DNA from: a virus
Virus record (IMG/VR): IMGVR_UViG_3300042905_002620
Span: 1-33,560 of that record
Reading direction: 5' to 3' (one strand)
Length of the DNA stretch: 33,560 nucleotides
Part shown: positions 1 through 8,909 of the stretch, one piece after another
Numbering within the stretch: position 1 is the first letter of the stretch
Layout of the letters: every line of letters starts with the position of its first letter
The notes under the pieces: model-generated
The model's database searches: none
What the model was told of the DNA's origin: nothing
What the model saw: the letters and a program-made list of their open reading frames with translations, nothing else
Made by a program: the position numbers and the translations under genes

Positions 1-604
1 ATTGTTGTTTAAACAACTCAGTTGCATACTTCTTTAACCAAGTGTCATCAAAAACTTTGCTATAAACTTCTGGGTCTACTATGCGATTTGCTTGAAAACA
101 CATATAGTTCCCAGGAATAAACTTACCACTCCAGCCAGTTTGCACATGCACTCTATTTGTTTTTTTATTATAGGTATATGGCATTTCTCCAGTAACGATC
201 ATGTCTAACATTGACAGATGTTCACGAGCAATAACATAGTAAGTATATGAGGAAGCTGTTAAATTATAGAAATCGTTGAGGCGAAGTTGATAATTGATAT
301 CAAAGATGTTAAATCCAGCAGATGAAGTTGATGATTGAGTAGAGCCAGTAAATGGAAATACTCTCGAAACTCCAACGATTGAATCGGCGAGCTGCACATA
401 CTTGTTTAAGATATCTGCATTCGTGAGTTTGTGAGCGAGATATGTGGTCTCAGTGCCATCGTAATGAAAGTCGCGATACTTCTGCAGCGCGTCATCGATA
501 CGATCTTCTAATTGATCTTCGTCGACATTAATATCGATTACTGGAAACCCAAGTTTGCGGAGGCAGTAATCCTTGAGTTCTTGTCGAGTGCTTGGTTTTG
601 CCAT
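1..604 (-). CDS. 13: gp13-like neck (head completion) protein, 3' end cut by window
   Basis: I translated this frame by hand. It opens with ATG at 604-602 and stays open for 201 codons to the left edge, so the C-terminus is missing. The first residues read MAKPSTRQELKDYCLRKLGF, followed by a stretch with INVDEDQLEDRIDDALQKY. This is the typical start of gp13 in T4-like phages, which forms the neck together with gp14 and connects the filled head to the tail. T4 gp13 is about 309 residues, so roughly two thirds is present. An AGAGG ribosome-binding site lies 10 bases before the start. A CTAAATA late-promoter motif lies just upstream, inside the end of the preceding glycosyltransferase gene. Its position after the fibre genes matches T4 order (fibres, then 13, 14, 15). 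Confidence 0.88.
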   Translation of the reverse strand, partial: MAKPSTRQELKDYCLRKLGFPVIDINVDEDQLEDRIDDALQKYRDFHYDGTETTYLAHKLTNADILNKYVQLADSIVGVSRVFPFTGSTQSSTSSAGFNIFDINYQLRLNDFYNLTASSYTYYVIAREHLSMLDMIVTGEMPYTYNKKTNRVHVQTGWSGKFIPGNYMCFQANRIVDPEVYSKVFDDTWLKKYATELFKQQ

Positions 605-631
605 TGAGATAGAACCTCTCTAATTATTGTA

Positions 632-638
632 TATTTAG
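632..638 (-). promoter_or_regulatory. Late promoter motif CTAAATA before gp13
   Basis: The minus strand reads CTAAATA 28 bases before the gp13 start, overlapping the stop codon of the preceding gene. CTAAATA and NATAAATA are the late-promoter forms reported for marine T4-like phages. It implies that gp13 and the neck genes beyond the left edge start a new late transcript. Confidence 0.55.
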
Positions 639-1384
639 TTCTCTATCAACTTCCCGTCTCGAGAGGAATACACCAAGTCTGGATCCATATGAGCAAACTT
701 TTCCCAGTTCGGTTCACCCTGCAAAATTCTCTTTCCGATAGATTCTTCGCCAATGTGTTCGATTAAATTTTCCCCGTTTGTTCCCTTGAGTTGAGCAGAA
801 TACATCTGATGGAAGTGATCAAGATATACCATAATCATTCCTTCGTTAATATTAAACCCCCAATACTCTCTGAATGGATAATCTACGATTGATTTTCTAT
901 ACAAACTAAAGATGATAGGAAATGTTTTAGTGTTTTTACTATAATAAAACTTCTCAATTTTCGTATCAGTCTCCTCAATCTTCGGTGGCTCTTCGTGGAA
1001 ATACCATTGCTGTCTTTGCAAAACAACTGATGCCATCTTCTCGTCAGAGTTGAGAACTGTTAATAATTCATCGATATGAATCGGTGATGTGATCAAAACA
1101 TCATCCTCTTGATGAATGATATAGTCATAATCTTGCGTTTTGAGCCATTCAAAAAAGTTACTCCAAGTTACTGATAAACCTTTATTTTCGGTGTTCAACC
1201 ATAAAAGTGTTTTATGAGTTTTCGCGAGCAACTGAAAGATTGAGTCATTTCGAGTTCTTGGGTAATCGTCGACGATAAGGCGAGTAACCTCATGATTTCC
1301 ATAATCTAGATTCTTAAGAGAATCTAGAGTCTTCGTTAGGTATTGCAAACGATTGCAAGAAAATATCACATGTAAAATTTTCAT
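635..1384 (-). CDS. GT2-type (GT-A fold) glycosyltransferase
   Basis: A 249-residue protein likely to transfer a sugar from a nucleotide-sugar donor in the cytoplasm. The N-terminus (MKILHVIFSCNRLQYLTKTLDSL) is the first Rossmann-like strand and helix of GT-A enzymes. LIVDDYPRTRND at about 36-47 fits the nucleotide-binding region. HQEDDV at 91-96 supplies the acidic metal-binding DxD-type motif (E93, D94, D95). A conserved acceptor-side region follows (YWGFNINEGMIM). No membrane segment or signal peptide is visible. It is the last gene of a four-gene cluster; its ATG overlaps the TAA of the upstream oxygenase by one base, which suggests translational coupling. The acceptor is unknown. Fibre proteins are the inferred target from context, but a host-glycan or nucleotide target cannot be excluded. 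Confidence 0.75.
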   Translation of the reverse strand: MKILHVIFSCNRLQYLTKTLDSLKNLDYGNHEVTRLIVDDYPRTRNDSIFQLLAKTHKTLLWLNTENKGLSVTWSNFFEWLKTQDYDYIIHQEDDVLITSPIHIDELLTVLNSDEKMASVVLQRQQWYFHEEPPKIEETDTKIEKFYYSKNTKTFPIIFSLYRKSIVDYPFREYWGFNINEGMIMVYLDHFHQMYSAQLKGTNGENLIEHIGEESIGKRILQGEPNWEKFAHMDPDLVYSSRDGKLIEN

Positions 1385-1941
1385 TAGTATTCTGTGTTGA
1401 AAAAGAAGGTTTGAAATAATCTTCCGTTTTCGAGATTGTTTCCGAAATAGTCCAATGAGGCATGATAAAGGTTTCCGCGATACATCACGATTCGATTATA
1501 TTTGTTTGCAACATAATCGACCATATCCCACTTTGTATAGTCATAGCCATCAAAATGAGGAGCAGTGTTATCTGCTCTGAAATAGTCGCCCGTTTCCTTA
1601 TATCGATACAGAGCAGTTCCAGCAGAGAGAGGCGCATTCGGTGTTAGATAGCACACAGCAGCCCAAGAATTATAACTATCAGCATGAATCCAAGTGCGAT
1701 CTTTCGCAGTGCAAATTTGAAATGCTCCAGTATAGCCAGAATATTCCATCCAATCGGTGATCTGCCCTCCAACATTAAAGATGATTTTTTGAATTGCATC
1801 TTTTAGATCGTCTGGAAGATATGGTTTTGTTCTTACTCCAGGATAATTTCCCGACACCTCAAATGGTTGAGACAATGCATAACTTCGCACACCATCTGGG
1901 TTTTGATAAAAATCGTCAGTAACAATTAAATTTGTTTTCAT
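1384..1941 (-). CDS. DUF6445-like 2OG-Fe(II) oxygenase family protein
   Basis: A 185-residue protein beginning with IVTDDFYQNPDGVRSYAL, the opening typical of DUF6445-like proteins, which share the double-stranded beta-helix fold of 2OG-dependent oxygenases. The expected iron ligands are present: H86-x-D88 in WIHADS, and a distal H160 in LYHAS. R174 in GRLFQTFFF is the likely 2-oxoglutarate binder. YPGVRTKPYLP near 33-43 and CYLTPNAPLSAGTALYRY near 97-114 match the same family pattern. Such enzymes hydroxylate protein side chains or small molecules; the substrate here is not known. It sits between a glycosyltransferase-like gene and a GT2 gene and probably works in the same pathway. No truncation is visible. 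Confidence 0.75.
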   Translation of the reverse strand: MKTNLIVTDDFYQNPDGVRSYALSQPFEVSGNYPGVRTKPYLPDDLKDAIQKIIFNVGGQITDWMEYSGYTGAFQICTAKDRTWIHADSYNSWAAVCYLTPNAPLSAGTALYRYKETGDYFRADNTAPHFDGYDYTKWDMVDYVANKYNRIVMYRGNLYHASLDYFGNNLENGRLFQTFFFNTEY

Positions 1942-1948
1942 AACTCAC

Positions 1949-2701
1949 CTAGTAATACATAAATCGACCAGAAGTCCCATCCCATCCGCAAACTATCCAG
2001 TCTGTTTCAATAACATCTTTTTCATATGGACGAGTAAAGTAATATGACAAAGTTTCAATATCATAATGTTTCATTGGGGCTTGATTTAGCAAATGAATTG
2101 TTGCTTCATTTATATCAATCATTTTATCTAATTGAGTGCCGCCGAATGCATATAACACCGTGCAATATTGATGTATGCGATTGTTATTTTGTTCTGTTCG
2201 ACGATCAATAAATGAATAGTTCCAAGAATCATCCCAGTTGAAATTAAGCGGTCGTTTGAAAAATAATTTGTTTAAATTTTCAACATTAAACAGCGCATCA
2301 TTTAAATGAAAGTAAAAGTATCTTCCGCAAGTTTTAATCACATAATCATATTGTTTTATTTCTTTTCTAAACTTCTTATAGAAGGTATTTAATAACAAAG
2401 ATTCGCATAAACTTTTATTCGGATGCGTATTAACAATTTCAAATGCTTCTTGATCTAATTCTTTTAGTGGTATAAACTCAGTGTTCTTAAAGAAGCGAAA
2501 TGTGTCTTGATATTCTTTATAGATGTCTGATGAATCAACAACAACTATTTTTGCCTCTGGAAATGCAGCTTGTATTGAATTGACAGTAAAGATTGTTTGA
2601 CGAAATCTTTCTTCGCTAGAAAAGATTGTGCGAACAGGGCTATATGTCAATGGCGCATTGCGTGTTTGAATCGATGACCCGACAATAAAAAGATTATTCA
2701 T
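1949..2701 (-). CDS. Glycosyltransferase-like protein, unassigned family
   Basis: A 250-residue protein that I do not recognise with certainty. The N-terminus (NNLFIVGSS, then a helix region and KIVVVDSSD at about 51-59) looks like the start of a GT-A type nucleotide-sugar fold. YDYVIKTCGRYF at 118-129 resembles the 'YDYVIKxRxD' segment of some LPS-type glycosyltransferases, with Lys and Arg conserved but no clear DxD. The C-terminus ends in a distinctive segment, DWIVCGWDGTSGRFMYY. It lies in an operon of glycosyltransferases and an oxygenase, and its start overlaps the end of the GT4 gene by 8 bases. A sugar-transfer role is inferred mainly from context. Confidence 0.5.
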   Translation of the reverse strand: MNNLFIVGSSIQTRNAPLTYSPVRTIFSSEERFRQTIFTVNSIQAAFPEAKIVVVDSSDIYKEYQDTFRFFKNTEFIPLKELDQEAFEIVNTHPNKSLCESLLLNTFYKKFRKEIKQYDYVIKTCGRYFYFHLNDALFNVENLNKLFFKRPLNFNWDDSWNYSFIDRRTEQNNNRIHQYCTVLYAFGGTQLDKMIDINEATIHLLNQAPMKHYDIETLSYYFTRPYEKDVIETDWIVCGWDGTSGRFMYY

Positions 2702-3689
2702 AGAATTTATTCTTTATAACTTTTTCTAGATATCGACGATGTTGATCGTGGATCTCCTCATCAGAGAAATTTAATCCCCATTCTCTACAATCAAATGAAG
2801 CAATCTTATCAATACTCTCAATTGCAGTTAATAGGGATTTAAAATCTCGCACACGATATCCTGTTTGTCCCTCAAGAACAATCTCTGGAAATGCACCCCA
2901 ATCAGTTGTAATTACAGGAGTGCCTGATAGATTAGCCTCAATGATCATATTGCCGAATGGCTCAACATAATGCGTCAAACCAATCAATGCCTTTGCATTT
3001 TTTAATAGATGTTTTCGTTGTTCTGCATCAGCAACACCAAAGACCTCAACATGATCTGGAACTTTCTCATATCCCAATGCTTTGAGCGATCCAGGACCAG
3101 CAATGATAAGTTTTTTACCCATCTTTTCTGTTGCTTGAATTGCAAGATGAATACCTTTCTCTTCGCATACTCGACCCAAAAATAAAAAGTAATCGTCTTT
3201 CTTTTCATTGTACTCAAATTCACTGATTGTAAATGGATTACCAATTACATCATCGAACCAAGAAGGGCTCATGAGCATTCCGCGCTCGCCATAAAACATA
3301 TGCATATTTGCATATGAAGTAAACACACGATATGGCGCAAAGATGCCATTGGCTCTATATCCAATAGAAGGTTCAACTGGTTTGCAGTTTGGATTCATCT
3401 CACATGCGAGTTGATTGTCAACGCCAAAGAAACAAACAATCAAATCACCATCGCTTGCTCTCTTGCGAATTTCTTCGCCAGCAAGTTCATTGAATCGCTT
3501 TATTTCTTTTGGTAATGTTGGAATATCAATATGCTCGCAATCAACTTGCGCGCCTGGAACTCCATAATGAATCATATGGAAATGCGGCGATAAATGTTTG
3601 ATATATTTGTATGCGTGGACAGCAAATGGGTCCACACGATTCATCAACCCTGTTGGATTGCGAGGATTTACCAGTACATGGATTTTCAT
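2694..3689 (-). CDS. GT4-family (GT-B fold) glycosyltransferase
   Basis: A 331-residue protein with the C-terminal half of a GT4 retaining glycosyltransferase. FLFLGRVCEEKGIHLAIQA at about 168-186 holds the Arg and Lys that contact the donor phosphate (R173, K178). KKLIIAGPG follows at 192-200. The EX7E motif is complete (E243 to E251 in EPFGNMIIE), followed by GTPVITTDWGAFPEIV. The N-terminal half is a shorter acceptor-binding Rossmann domain beginning MKIHVLVNPRNP. It is the first gene of the 3689-635 cluster and lies directly behind an ATAAATA late-promoter motif. A weak GAG ribosome-binding site is 8 bases before the ATG. The sugar and acceptor are not visible; modification of the adjacent fibre is an inference. 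Confidence 0.85.
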   Translation of the reverse strand: MKIHVLVNPRNPTGLMNRVDPFAVHAYKYIKHLSPHFHMIHYGVPGAQVDCEHIDIPTLPKEIKRFNELAGEEIRKRASDGDLIVCFFGVDNQLACEMNPNCKPVEPSIGYRANGIFAPYRVFTSYANMHMFYGERGMLMSPSWFDDVIGNPFTISEFEYNEKKDDYFLFLGRVCEEKGIHLAIQATEKMGKKLIIAGPGSLKALGYEKVPDHVEVFGVADAEQRKHLLKNAKALIGLTHYVEPFGNMIIEANLSGTPVITTDWGAFPEIVLEGQTGYRVRDFKSLLTAIESIDKIASFDCREWGLNFSDEEIHDQHRRYLEKVIKNKFYE

Positions 3690-3716
3690 AACAAACTCAC
3701 AAAAGATAATTTAATC

Positions 3717-3723
3717 TATTTAT
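3717..3723 (-). promoter_or_regulatory. Late promoter motif ATAAATA before the GT4 cluster
   Basis: The minus strand reads gATAAATAg about 28 bases upstream of the GT4 start, overlapping the stop codon of the giant fibre gene. It matches the NATAAATA late consensus. It would give the glycosyltransferase/oxygenase cluster its own late transcript, in phase with fibre synthesis. Confidence 0.6.
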
Positions 3724-6700
3724 CGCGCATCCTTCATCGTCAATGTACCCCAATATGTTGAACCACCATCATAAGTGATGAAGGTCCACAAGTCACGAGA
3801 ATTTGCTGCAGTCGTTGCTGGAGGAATTGATCCACCCGCCCAGTACACTGTATTCGCAAATGTTGGAGAATATCCACCAGTACCATCTTGCATAATCAAC
3901 AATGAGAATTGCTGAGCAGTACCAGAAGATGGAGCATTGATAAAGGTAAATTGAGCACTGGCTGTCATCACAGCGCGGAAGTAATTTGATACTGATAAGT
4001 CGCAAGTATTTGCAGCGTTAACATTCGTATTGGCTTGCAAGAAATCTTTATATGCTTTCAATGTAATAGAAGTTGCGCCACTAATAATATTGTTAGCAGC
4101 ACCATAAGCATTATTTGCCTGAGCATACGCAGAATTTGCTTGGGCATATGCTGCATTTGCTTGACCATAAGCAGTATTTGCTTGGGTTCGTGCAGTGTTT
4201 GCCTGACCATAAGCGTCATTCGCTTGTCCATAAGCAGTATTTGCTTGACCATATGCATTTTGTGCTGTTGTTTGGGCAGTGTTAGCAGCACCATAAGCAT
4301 CATTAGCAGTTGTGCGGGCAGTGTTTGCCTGATTTCTCGCTGTATTGGCTTGAGCATATGCGATTGTTCCATTTGGTTCAAGTACAATGTTACCAACCAT
4401 TCCACTATGAACAGTGCACTGATAAACATAAGTGTTTCCACCAAGTTCATAAGGAACTTTCCAGTATAATGAGCCAGAAACTTTGCCTTGAGCAGAAGAA
4501 CCAGTGCTTACTGTTCCATCAGTTGCAACATGAGTCAGTCCAGTGTCATAGTTTGAACCACCAGATGAAACACGAATCGCGAATGGGTGTCCAGCATTGT
4601 TTAAATTAAATGCAATCGTCTCGCCAGCACGAACATAAAGTGATGGGTTATCAACAGCAGCACCATACTGATCAAACCGATATGCACTTGCGCCGTTGTT
4701 CGTAACATCAAGGCGAGTTACAGCAGGTTGATAATTTGAATTTGCTTGAGCATATGCCAGATTTGCCGTTGTGTTGGCTGTATTCGCAGTGCTATATGCT
4801 GCATTCGCTTGACCGTAAGCAGCGTTGGCTTGTCCATAAGCCGCATTCGCTTGAGCATAACCAGTATTTGCCTGAGTGTAACCAGCATTTGCTTGCGCAT
4901 ACGCATCATTTGCTGTACCACGTGCTGTATTAGCCTGTCCATATGCATCATTGGCTTGTCCGTAAGCAACATTTGCTTGTCCATAAGCACCGTTGGCTTG
5001 AGCATAAGCACCATTTGCTTGAGCATATGCACCGTTTGCGGTATCACGTGCTGTATTGGCTTGATTGCGAGCATTGTTTGCTTGATTATATGAATCAGTC
5101 AAATCAGCAACAACATTTCCCCCACCAAGAATTTCAACACCAGAAACAACTAACACAGGACCATTTGCGCTTAGAACTGCATCACCCAAGAAGATTGATG
5201 AGTTGCTCAAATATAGATCATTGAATCGTTTATCAGCAGTACCAATGTCATATGTAACATTTAGATTTGGTACAATATTTTGAGTGATCAATGATGCAGC
5301 AACATTTAAGTTGCCAGTCATTGTATCACCAGCCTTCAATACACGATTATTAGCAGCATCATAAGCACTATTTGCTTGAGCATATGAACTGTTAGCAGTG
5401 TCTCTAGCAGTGTTTGCTTGTCCATATGCGTCATTTGCTGTGCCGCGAGCGGTATTTGCTTGAGCGTAAGCATTTAATGCATTTGTACCAGAAGTATTAG
5501 CAGCATCATAAGCACTATTTGCTTGACCATATGCTGCATTGGCTTGACCATATGATGCATTGGCTTGTCCATAAGCAGTATTTGCTTGATCTCTTGCAGT
5601 GTTCGCTTGATCTCTTGCAGTGTTCGCTTGGCTATATGCATTTAACGCATTTGTATTTGCAGTATTTGCTGCGCCATACGCATCGTTAGCAGTTCCGCGA
5701 GCAGTGTTAGCCTGATCACGAGCAGAGTTGGCTTGTCCATACGCTGCATTGGCTTGATCATATACAATTGTGCCAGGTGGTTCGATTACAATGTTGCCAA
5801 CCATTCCTGAGTGAATTTGACATTGATAAACATAAGTGTTTCCAAGTAGTTCATATGGAACTTTCCAATATAATGTTCCAGTCACTTTTGCTTGCGCACT
5901 ACCACCAGTAGTTACAGTTCCATCTGTTGCAACGTGAGTGAGTCCAGTGTTGTATAATGCTCCACCATTTGAAACGCGAATCAAGAATGGGTGTCCAGTT
6001 ACATTTAGATTAAATGCAAGTGTTTCACCAGCACGGACATAAAGTGTTGGATCACCACCAGTGTATTGATCAAACAAATAATCAGATGCTCCACTATTCG
6101 TTACATTAAGTCTTGTAACAGCTGGTTGATAATTTGAATTTGCTTGGGCATACGCATCATTGGCAGTACCACGTGCAGTGTTGGCTTGACCATATGCGGC
6201 GTTGGCTTGACCATAAGCAAATGCTGCTCGAGCCATCGCTGTGTTTGCTTCATTATATGCATCATTTGCTGTTGTGCGAGCAGTATTTGCTTGGTTGCGA
6301 GCAGAATTGGCTTGTCCATACGCATCATTGGCTTGACCATATGCTGCATTGGCTTGATCATAAGCAGCACCACCAACTGCAGTGAATGCAATATTTGCAT
6401 TTGAACCATCAGCTGAAACTGCTACAGTAATTGTTGCTGTATTAACAAAGTTCAGAACATTTGCAGTTACAGTTCCAGCACTATTTGCTGTTACAAAAGT
6501 TGAGTTTCCTTGTGGTCCTTGTGGACCAGCAACACCTTGTGGACCCTGTGGTCCTTGAGGTCCTTGTGGACCCTGTGGACCTGTATCACCAGGAGAACCT
6601 GTTGCACCAGCAAGATTCACTGCCCAAGAAGAGTATGTGCCACTTCCAGTTGACGCAGTTGAAGTGAAGACTAATGTTCCGTTACCAGAATAATAAGCAT

Positions 6701-8909
6701 CTACAGTGCCTTCCATAAAGTTGCTGGCATTATTTGCAACTTTAATATTTTGAGCAACAGTGTATGCTAGACCAGTTTCAACTGTCATGTTGAATGATCC
6801 TGAACTTGCGATAGTTTCAGAATCACTACTTGTTGTGGCGTATCTGTCACCAACTGCACCCTGTGGACCCTGCGGACCTTGCGGACCAGTGGCACCATTC
6901 GATCCCGCAGGACCTTGAGGACCTTGTGGACCCGCAACATTTGATGCAGCACCCTGTGGACCTTGTGGTCCCTGTGGTCCTTGTGTTCCCTGTGGACCCT
7001 GTGGACCTTGAGGACCAATATCACCAGTCGCACCAGTAATACCTTGAGCACCTTGCGGTCCTTGTGGACCTTGTGGACCTGATGGACCAGTTACTGATGC
7101 ACCGCTTGGTCCTTGTGGTCCTTGAGGACCAGTGTCGCCTGTAACGCCAGGTGTGCCTTGTGTTCCCTGTGGACCCTGTGGACCTTGAGGACCCTGTGGT
7201 CCTTGCGGACCAGTGTCACCAGTTGCACCTTGAGTTCCTTGTAAACCTTGAGCACCTTGCGGTCCTTGTGGACCTTGAGGACCTTGTGGACCCGCAACGC
7301 CTTGTGGACCCTGTGGTCCTTGTGGACCTTCAACACCTTGTGGTCCTTGTGGACCAATAACACCCTGTGGTCCTTGTGGACCAGTATTGCCAGTCGCACC
7401 TTGTGGACCTTGAGGACCAGTTGAACCTTGAGGACCTTGTGGACCTTGAGGACCAGTCGCGCCTTGTGGACCTTGTGGACCAGTTTCACCAGTTGAGCCT
7501 TGAGGACCTTGTGGTCCTTGTGGACCTTGTGGACCAACTCCACCTTGTGGTCCTTGTGGTCCTTGTGGACCAACTCCACCTTGTGGTCCTTGTGGTCCTT
7601 GTGGACCAACTCCACCTTGTGGTCCTTGTGGACCTTGTGGACCTTGTGGACCTTGTGGACCAAGTTCTCCAGGTGTGCCACCAAGATTGATAGACCAAGA
7701 TGTGTATGTACCAGAACCAGTGATTGATGTCACATTAGCAACCATCTGGCCATTTGCGCTATTGTAGGAAGTAACTGTACCTTCCATGAAGTTAGAGACA
7801 GTATTTGCGATTTTAATATCTTGACTTACTGAATATGCTAATCCTGTAGCAACTACAAACGTTTGTGCGCCAGTGGCAATGGTTAGTGATGTTGAACTGG
7901 TTGTTGAATAAATGTCACCTGCAGTTCCTTGTGGACCCTGAGGACCCTGCGGTCCTTGCGGACCAAGAACACCTTGCGGTCCTTGTGGACCTTGTGGACC
8001 AACAACACCCTGCGGTCCTTGTGGACCAGCATTTCCTTGTGCGCCTTGAGGACCTTGTGGACCTTGTGGACCAATTGCGCCAGTTGAACCTTGAGCACCC
8101 TGTGGTCCTTGTGGTCCTATCACACCCTGTGGACCCTGTGGACCAATAACACCCTGTGGACCCTGCGGACCAGTGTTACCCTGTGCGCCTTGAGGACCTT
8201 GTGGTCCTGTCACACCTTGTGGACCTTGAGGACCAGTTGAACCTTGCGCGCCTTGTGGACCTTGTGGTCCCTGTGGACCTTGAGGACCGACAACACCCTG
8301 TGGACCTTGAGGTCCTTGTGGACCTGCTGCACCCTGTGGACCTTGCGGACCAGTTGTACCAACTACACCAGCAACACCCTGATCACCTTGTGGACCAGAT
8401 GGTCCTTGTGGACCTTGTGGACCAGTATTACCAGCAGAACCCTGTGGACCTTGAGGACCTGTTACGCTTGCGCCTGATGGACCTTGAGGTCCTTGTGGAC
8501 CTTGCGGACCAGTATTGCCAGCAGCACCTTGAGGACCTTGAGGACCAGTTGATCCAGCAGAACCCTGTGGACCTTGTGGACCAGTATTACCAGCAGAACC
8601 CTGTGGACCTTGAGGACCAGTCGCGCCTTGTGGACCTTGTGGACCTTGCGGACCAGTATTGCCAGCAGCACCTTGAGGACCTTGAGGACCAGTTGATCCA
8701 GCAGAACCCTGTGGACCTTGTGGACCTGTTACGCTTGCGCCTGATGGACCTTGAGGTCCTTGAGGACCAGTCGCGCCTTGTGGACCTTGTGGACCTTGTG
8801 GACCACCTGCAGGACCAGCCGCACCAGAGGGACCAGATGGTCCTTGTGGACCTTGTGGACCTGTTAAACCTTGTGAACCACGACCAGTGGAGACGCGAAG
8901 TATAGTCAT
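3720..8909 (-). CDS. Giant collagen-like, cupredoxin-bearing tail fibre protein
   Basis: A 1729-residue modular fibre. Approximate order: collagen-like Gly-X-Y tract 13-329, mostly GPQ; beta domain 331-412; collagen 413-686; a second copy of that beta domain 687-768; short collagen to about 800; a beta segment; alanine-rich coiled coil of AYxQANxA heptads 848-925; cupredoxin-like domain 930-1048; coiled coil to 1188; [10 protein letters not shown] beta module 1189-1270; coiled coil to 1390; second cupredoxin-like domain 1396-1514; coiled coil to 1607; and a C-terminal tip with [14 protein letters not shown] and [13 protein letters not shown], typical of marine phage fibre tips. The cupredoxin ligands are H973, C1030, H1033, M1036 and H1441, C1498, H1501, M1504. 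It is expected to be a trimeric fibre outside the virion. Its ATG overlaps the TGA of the upstream adaptor (ATGA). It has no S74-type chaperone at its own end. Confidence 0.85.
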   Translation of the reverse strand: MTILRVSTGRGSQGLTGPQGPQGPSGPSGAAGPAGGPQGPQGPQGATGPQGPQGPSGASVTGPQGPQGSAGSTGPQGPQGAAGNTGPQGPQGPQGATGPQGPQGSAGNTGPQGPQGSAGSTGPQGPQGAAGNTGPQGPQGPQGPSGASVTGPQGPQGSAGNTGPQGPQGPSGPQGDQGVAGVVGTTGPQGPQGAAGPQGPQGPQGVVGPQGPQGPQGPQGAQGSTGPQGPQGVTGPQGPQGAQGNTGPQGPQGVIGPQGPQGVIGPQGPQGAQGSTGAIGPQGPQGPQGAQGNAGPQGPQGVVGPQGPQGPQGVLGPQGPQGPQGPQGTAGDIYSTTSSTSLTIATGAQTFVVATGLAYSVSQDIKIANTVSNFMEGTVTSYNSANGQMVANVTSITGSGTYTSWSINLGGTPGELGPQGPQGPQGPQGPQGGVGPQGPQGPQGGVGPQGPQGPQGGVGPQGPQGPQGPQGSTGETGPQGPQGATGPQGPQGPQGSTGPQGPQGATGNTGPQGPQGVIGPQGPQGVEGPQGPQGPQGVAGPQGPQGPQGPQGAQGLQGTQGATGDTGPQGPQGPQGPQGPQGTQGTPGVTGDTGPQGPQGPSGASVTGPSGPQGPQGPQGAQGITGATGDIGPQGPQGPQGTQGPQGPQGPQGAASNVAGPQGPQGPAGSNGATGPQGPQGPQGAVGDRYATTSSDSETIASSGSFNMTVETGLAYTVAQNIKVANNASNFMEGTVDAYYSGNGTLVFTSTASTGSGTYSSWAVNLAGATGSPGDTGPQGPQGPQGPQGPQGVAGPQGPQGNSTFVTANSAGTVTANVLNFVNTATITVAVSADGSNANIAFTAVGGAAYDQANAAYGQANDAYGQANSARNQANTARTTANDAYNEANTAMARAAFAYGQANAAYGQANTARGTANDAYAQANSNYQPAVTRLNVTNSGASDYLFDQYTGGDPTLYVRAGETLAFNLNVTGHPFLIRVSNGGALYNTGLTHVATDGTVTTGGSAQAKVTGTLYWKVPYELLGNTYVYQCQIHSGMVGNIVIEPPGTIVYDQANAAYGQANSARDQANTARGTANDAYGAANTANTNALNAYSQANTARDQANTARDQANTAYGQANASYGQANAAYGQANSAYDAANTSGTNALNAYAQANTARGTANDAYGQANTARDTANSSYAQANSAYDAANNRVLKAGDTMTGNLNVAASLITQNIVPNLNVTYDIGTADKRFNDLYLSNSSIFLGDAVLSANGPVLVVSGVEILGGGNVVADLTDSYNQANNARNQANTARDTANGAYAQANGAYAQANGAYGQANVAYGQANDAYGQANTARGTANDAYAQANAGYTQANTGYAQANAAYGQANAAYGQANAAYSTANTANTTANLAYAQANSNYQPAVTRLDVTNNGASAYRFDQYGAAVDNPSLYVRAGETIAFNLNNAGHPFAIRVSSGGSNYDTGLTHVATDGTVSTGSSAQGKVSGSLYWKVPYELGGNTYVYQCTVHSGMVGNIVLEPNGTIAYAQANTARNQANTARTTANDAYGAANTAQTTAQNAYGQANTAYGQANDAYGQANTARTQANTAYGQANAAYAQANSAYAQANNAYGAANNIISGATSITLKAYKDFLQANTNVNAANTCDLSVSNYFRAVMTASAQFTFINAPSSGTAQQFSLLIMQDGTGGYSPTFANTVYWAGGSIPPATTAANSRDLWTFITYDGGSTYWGTLTMKDAR
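4368..4724 (-). other. Encoded cupredoxin-like domain 2
   Basis: This encodes residues about 1396-1514 of the giant fibre. [13 protein letters not shown] is a typical cupredoxin strand. GHPF supplies H1441. YQCTVHSGM supplies C1498, H1501 and M1504 with the C-x2-H-x2-M spacing of amicyanin. The His-to-Cys distance (57 residues) equals that in domain 1. Confidence 0.65.
5766..6122 (-). other. Encoded cupredoxin-like domain 1
   Basis: This encodes residues about 930-1048 of the giant fibre. [13 protein letters not shown] is followed by GHPF (H973), and [17 protein letters not shown] gives C1030, H1033 and M1036. All four type-1 copper ligands are present. The domain is flanked on both sides by coiled-coil repeats and is highly similar to domain 2, so the pair arose by internal duplication. 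Confidence 0.65.
6509..8873 (-). repeat. Collagen-like Gly-Pro-Gln tracts of the giant fibre gene
   Basis: Three tracts (about 7923-8873, 6852-7673 and 6509-6600) encode uninterrupted Gly-X-Y triplets, chiefly GPQ. Occasional GAT, GAA, GVI, GNT and GAS triplets, and ASVT interruptions, break them up. Synonymous codons vary between triplets, so DNA identity is lower than protein identity. A cleaner 36-base tandem unit, encoding 12 residues ([12 protein letters not shown]), occurs about three times at 7535-7630. The tracts are separated by two copies of an 82-residue beta domain at 7674-7919 and 6606-6851. Confidence 0.9.

Larger units (their letters stand above)
4090..6370 (-). repeat. Alanine-rich AYxQANxA heptad repeats in the giant fibre gene
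   Basis: Four tracts, at about 4090-4365, 4735-5100, 5345-5760 and 6132-6370, encode degenerate 7-residue units of the type A-Y-G-Q-A-N-x. Variants include [14 protein letters not shown] and AYAQANS. Ala and Asn recur with heptad spacing, which suggests a parallel three-stranded coiled-coil stalk. The tracts alternate with the cupredoxin-like and [10 protein letters not shown] modules. The same unit occurs in the 1179-aa fibre. Confidence 0.75.

Noticed and set aside
4035-4469. Plus-strand Cys/Ile-rich frames in the fibre heptad repeats (also 4746-5093, 6144-6404, 16998-17495)
   Set aside because: Antisense of the AYxQAN repeats produces regular Ile-Cys-Leu runs. No promoter or ribosome-binding site is present and all lie inside a well-supported gene.
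7535-7630. CRISPR-like regular spacing of short repeats
   Set aside because: The units are contiguous, in frame, and encode Gly-X-Y triplets. There are no unique spacers of constant length.
7091-7684. Minus-strand out-of-frame open frame in the collagen tract (also 6785-7051, 8462-8671, 8587-8964)
   Set aside because: Frame-shifted reading of the same GPQ codons gives His-Lys-Val or Arg-Ser-Thr repeats. The real frame runs uninterrupted through the region.
8156-8905. Plus-strand 249-residue open frame (and similar ones at 7367-7690, 7865-8149, 7500-7727)
   Set aside because: These are antisense shadows of the Gly-Pro-Gln repeats. Their sequences are periodic Val-Asp-Leu or Trp-Thr-Leu runs forced by the repeated codons, with no start signals.
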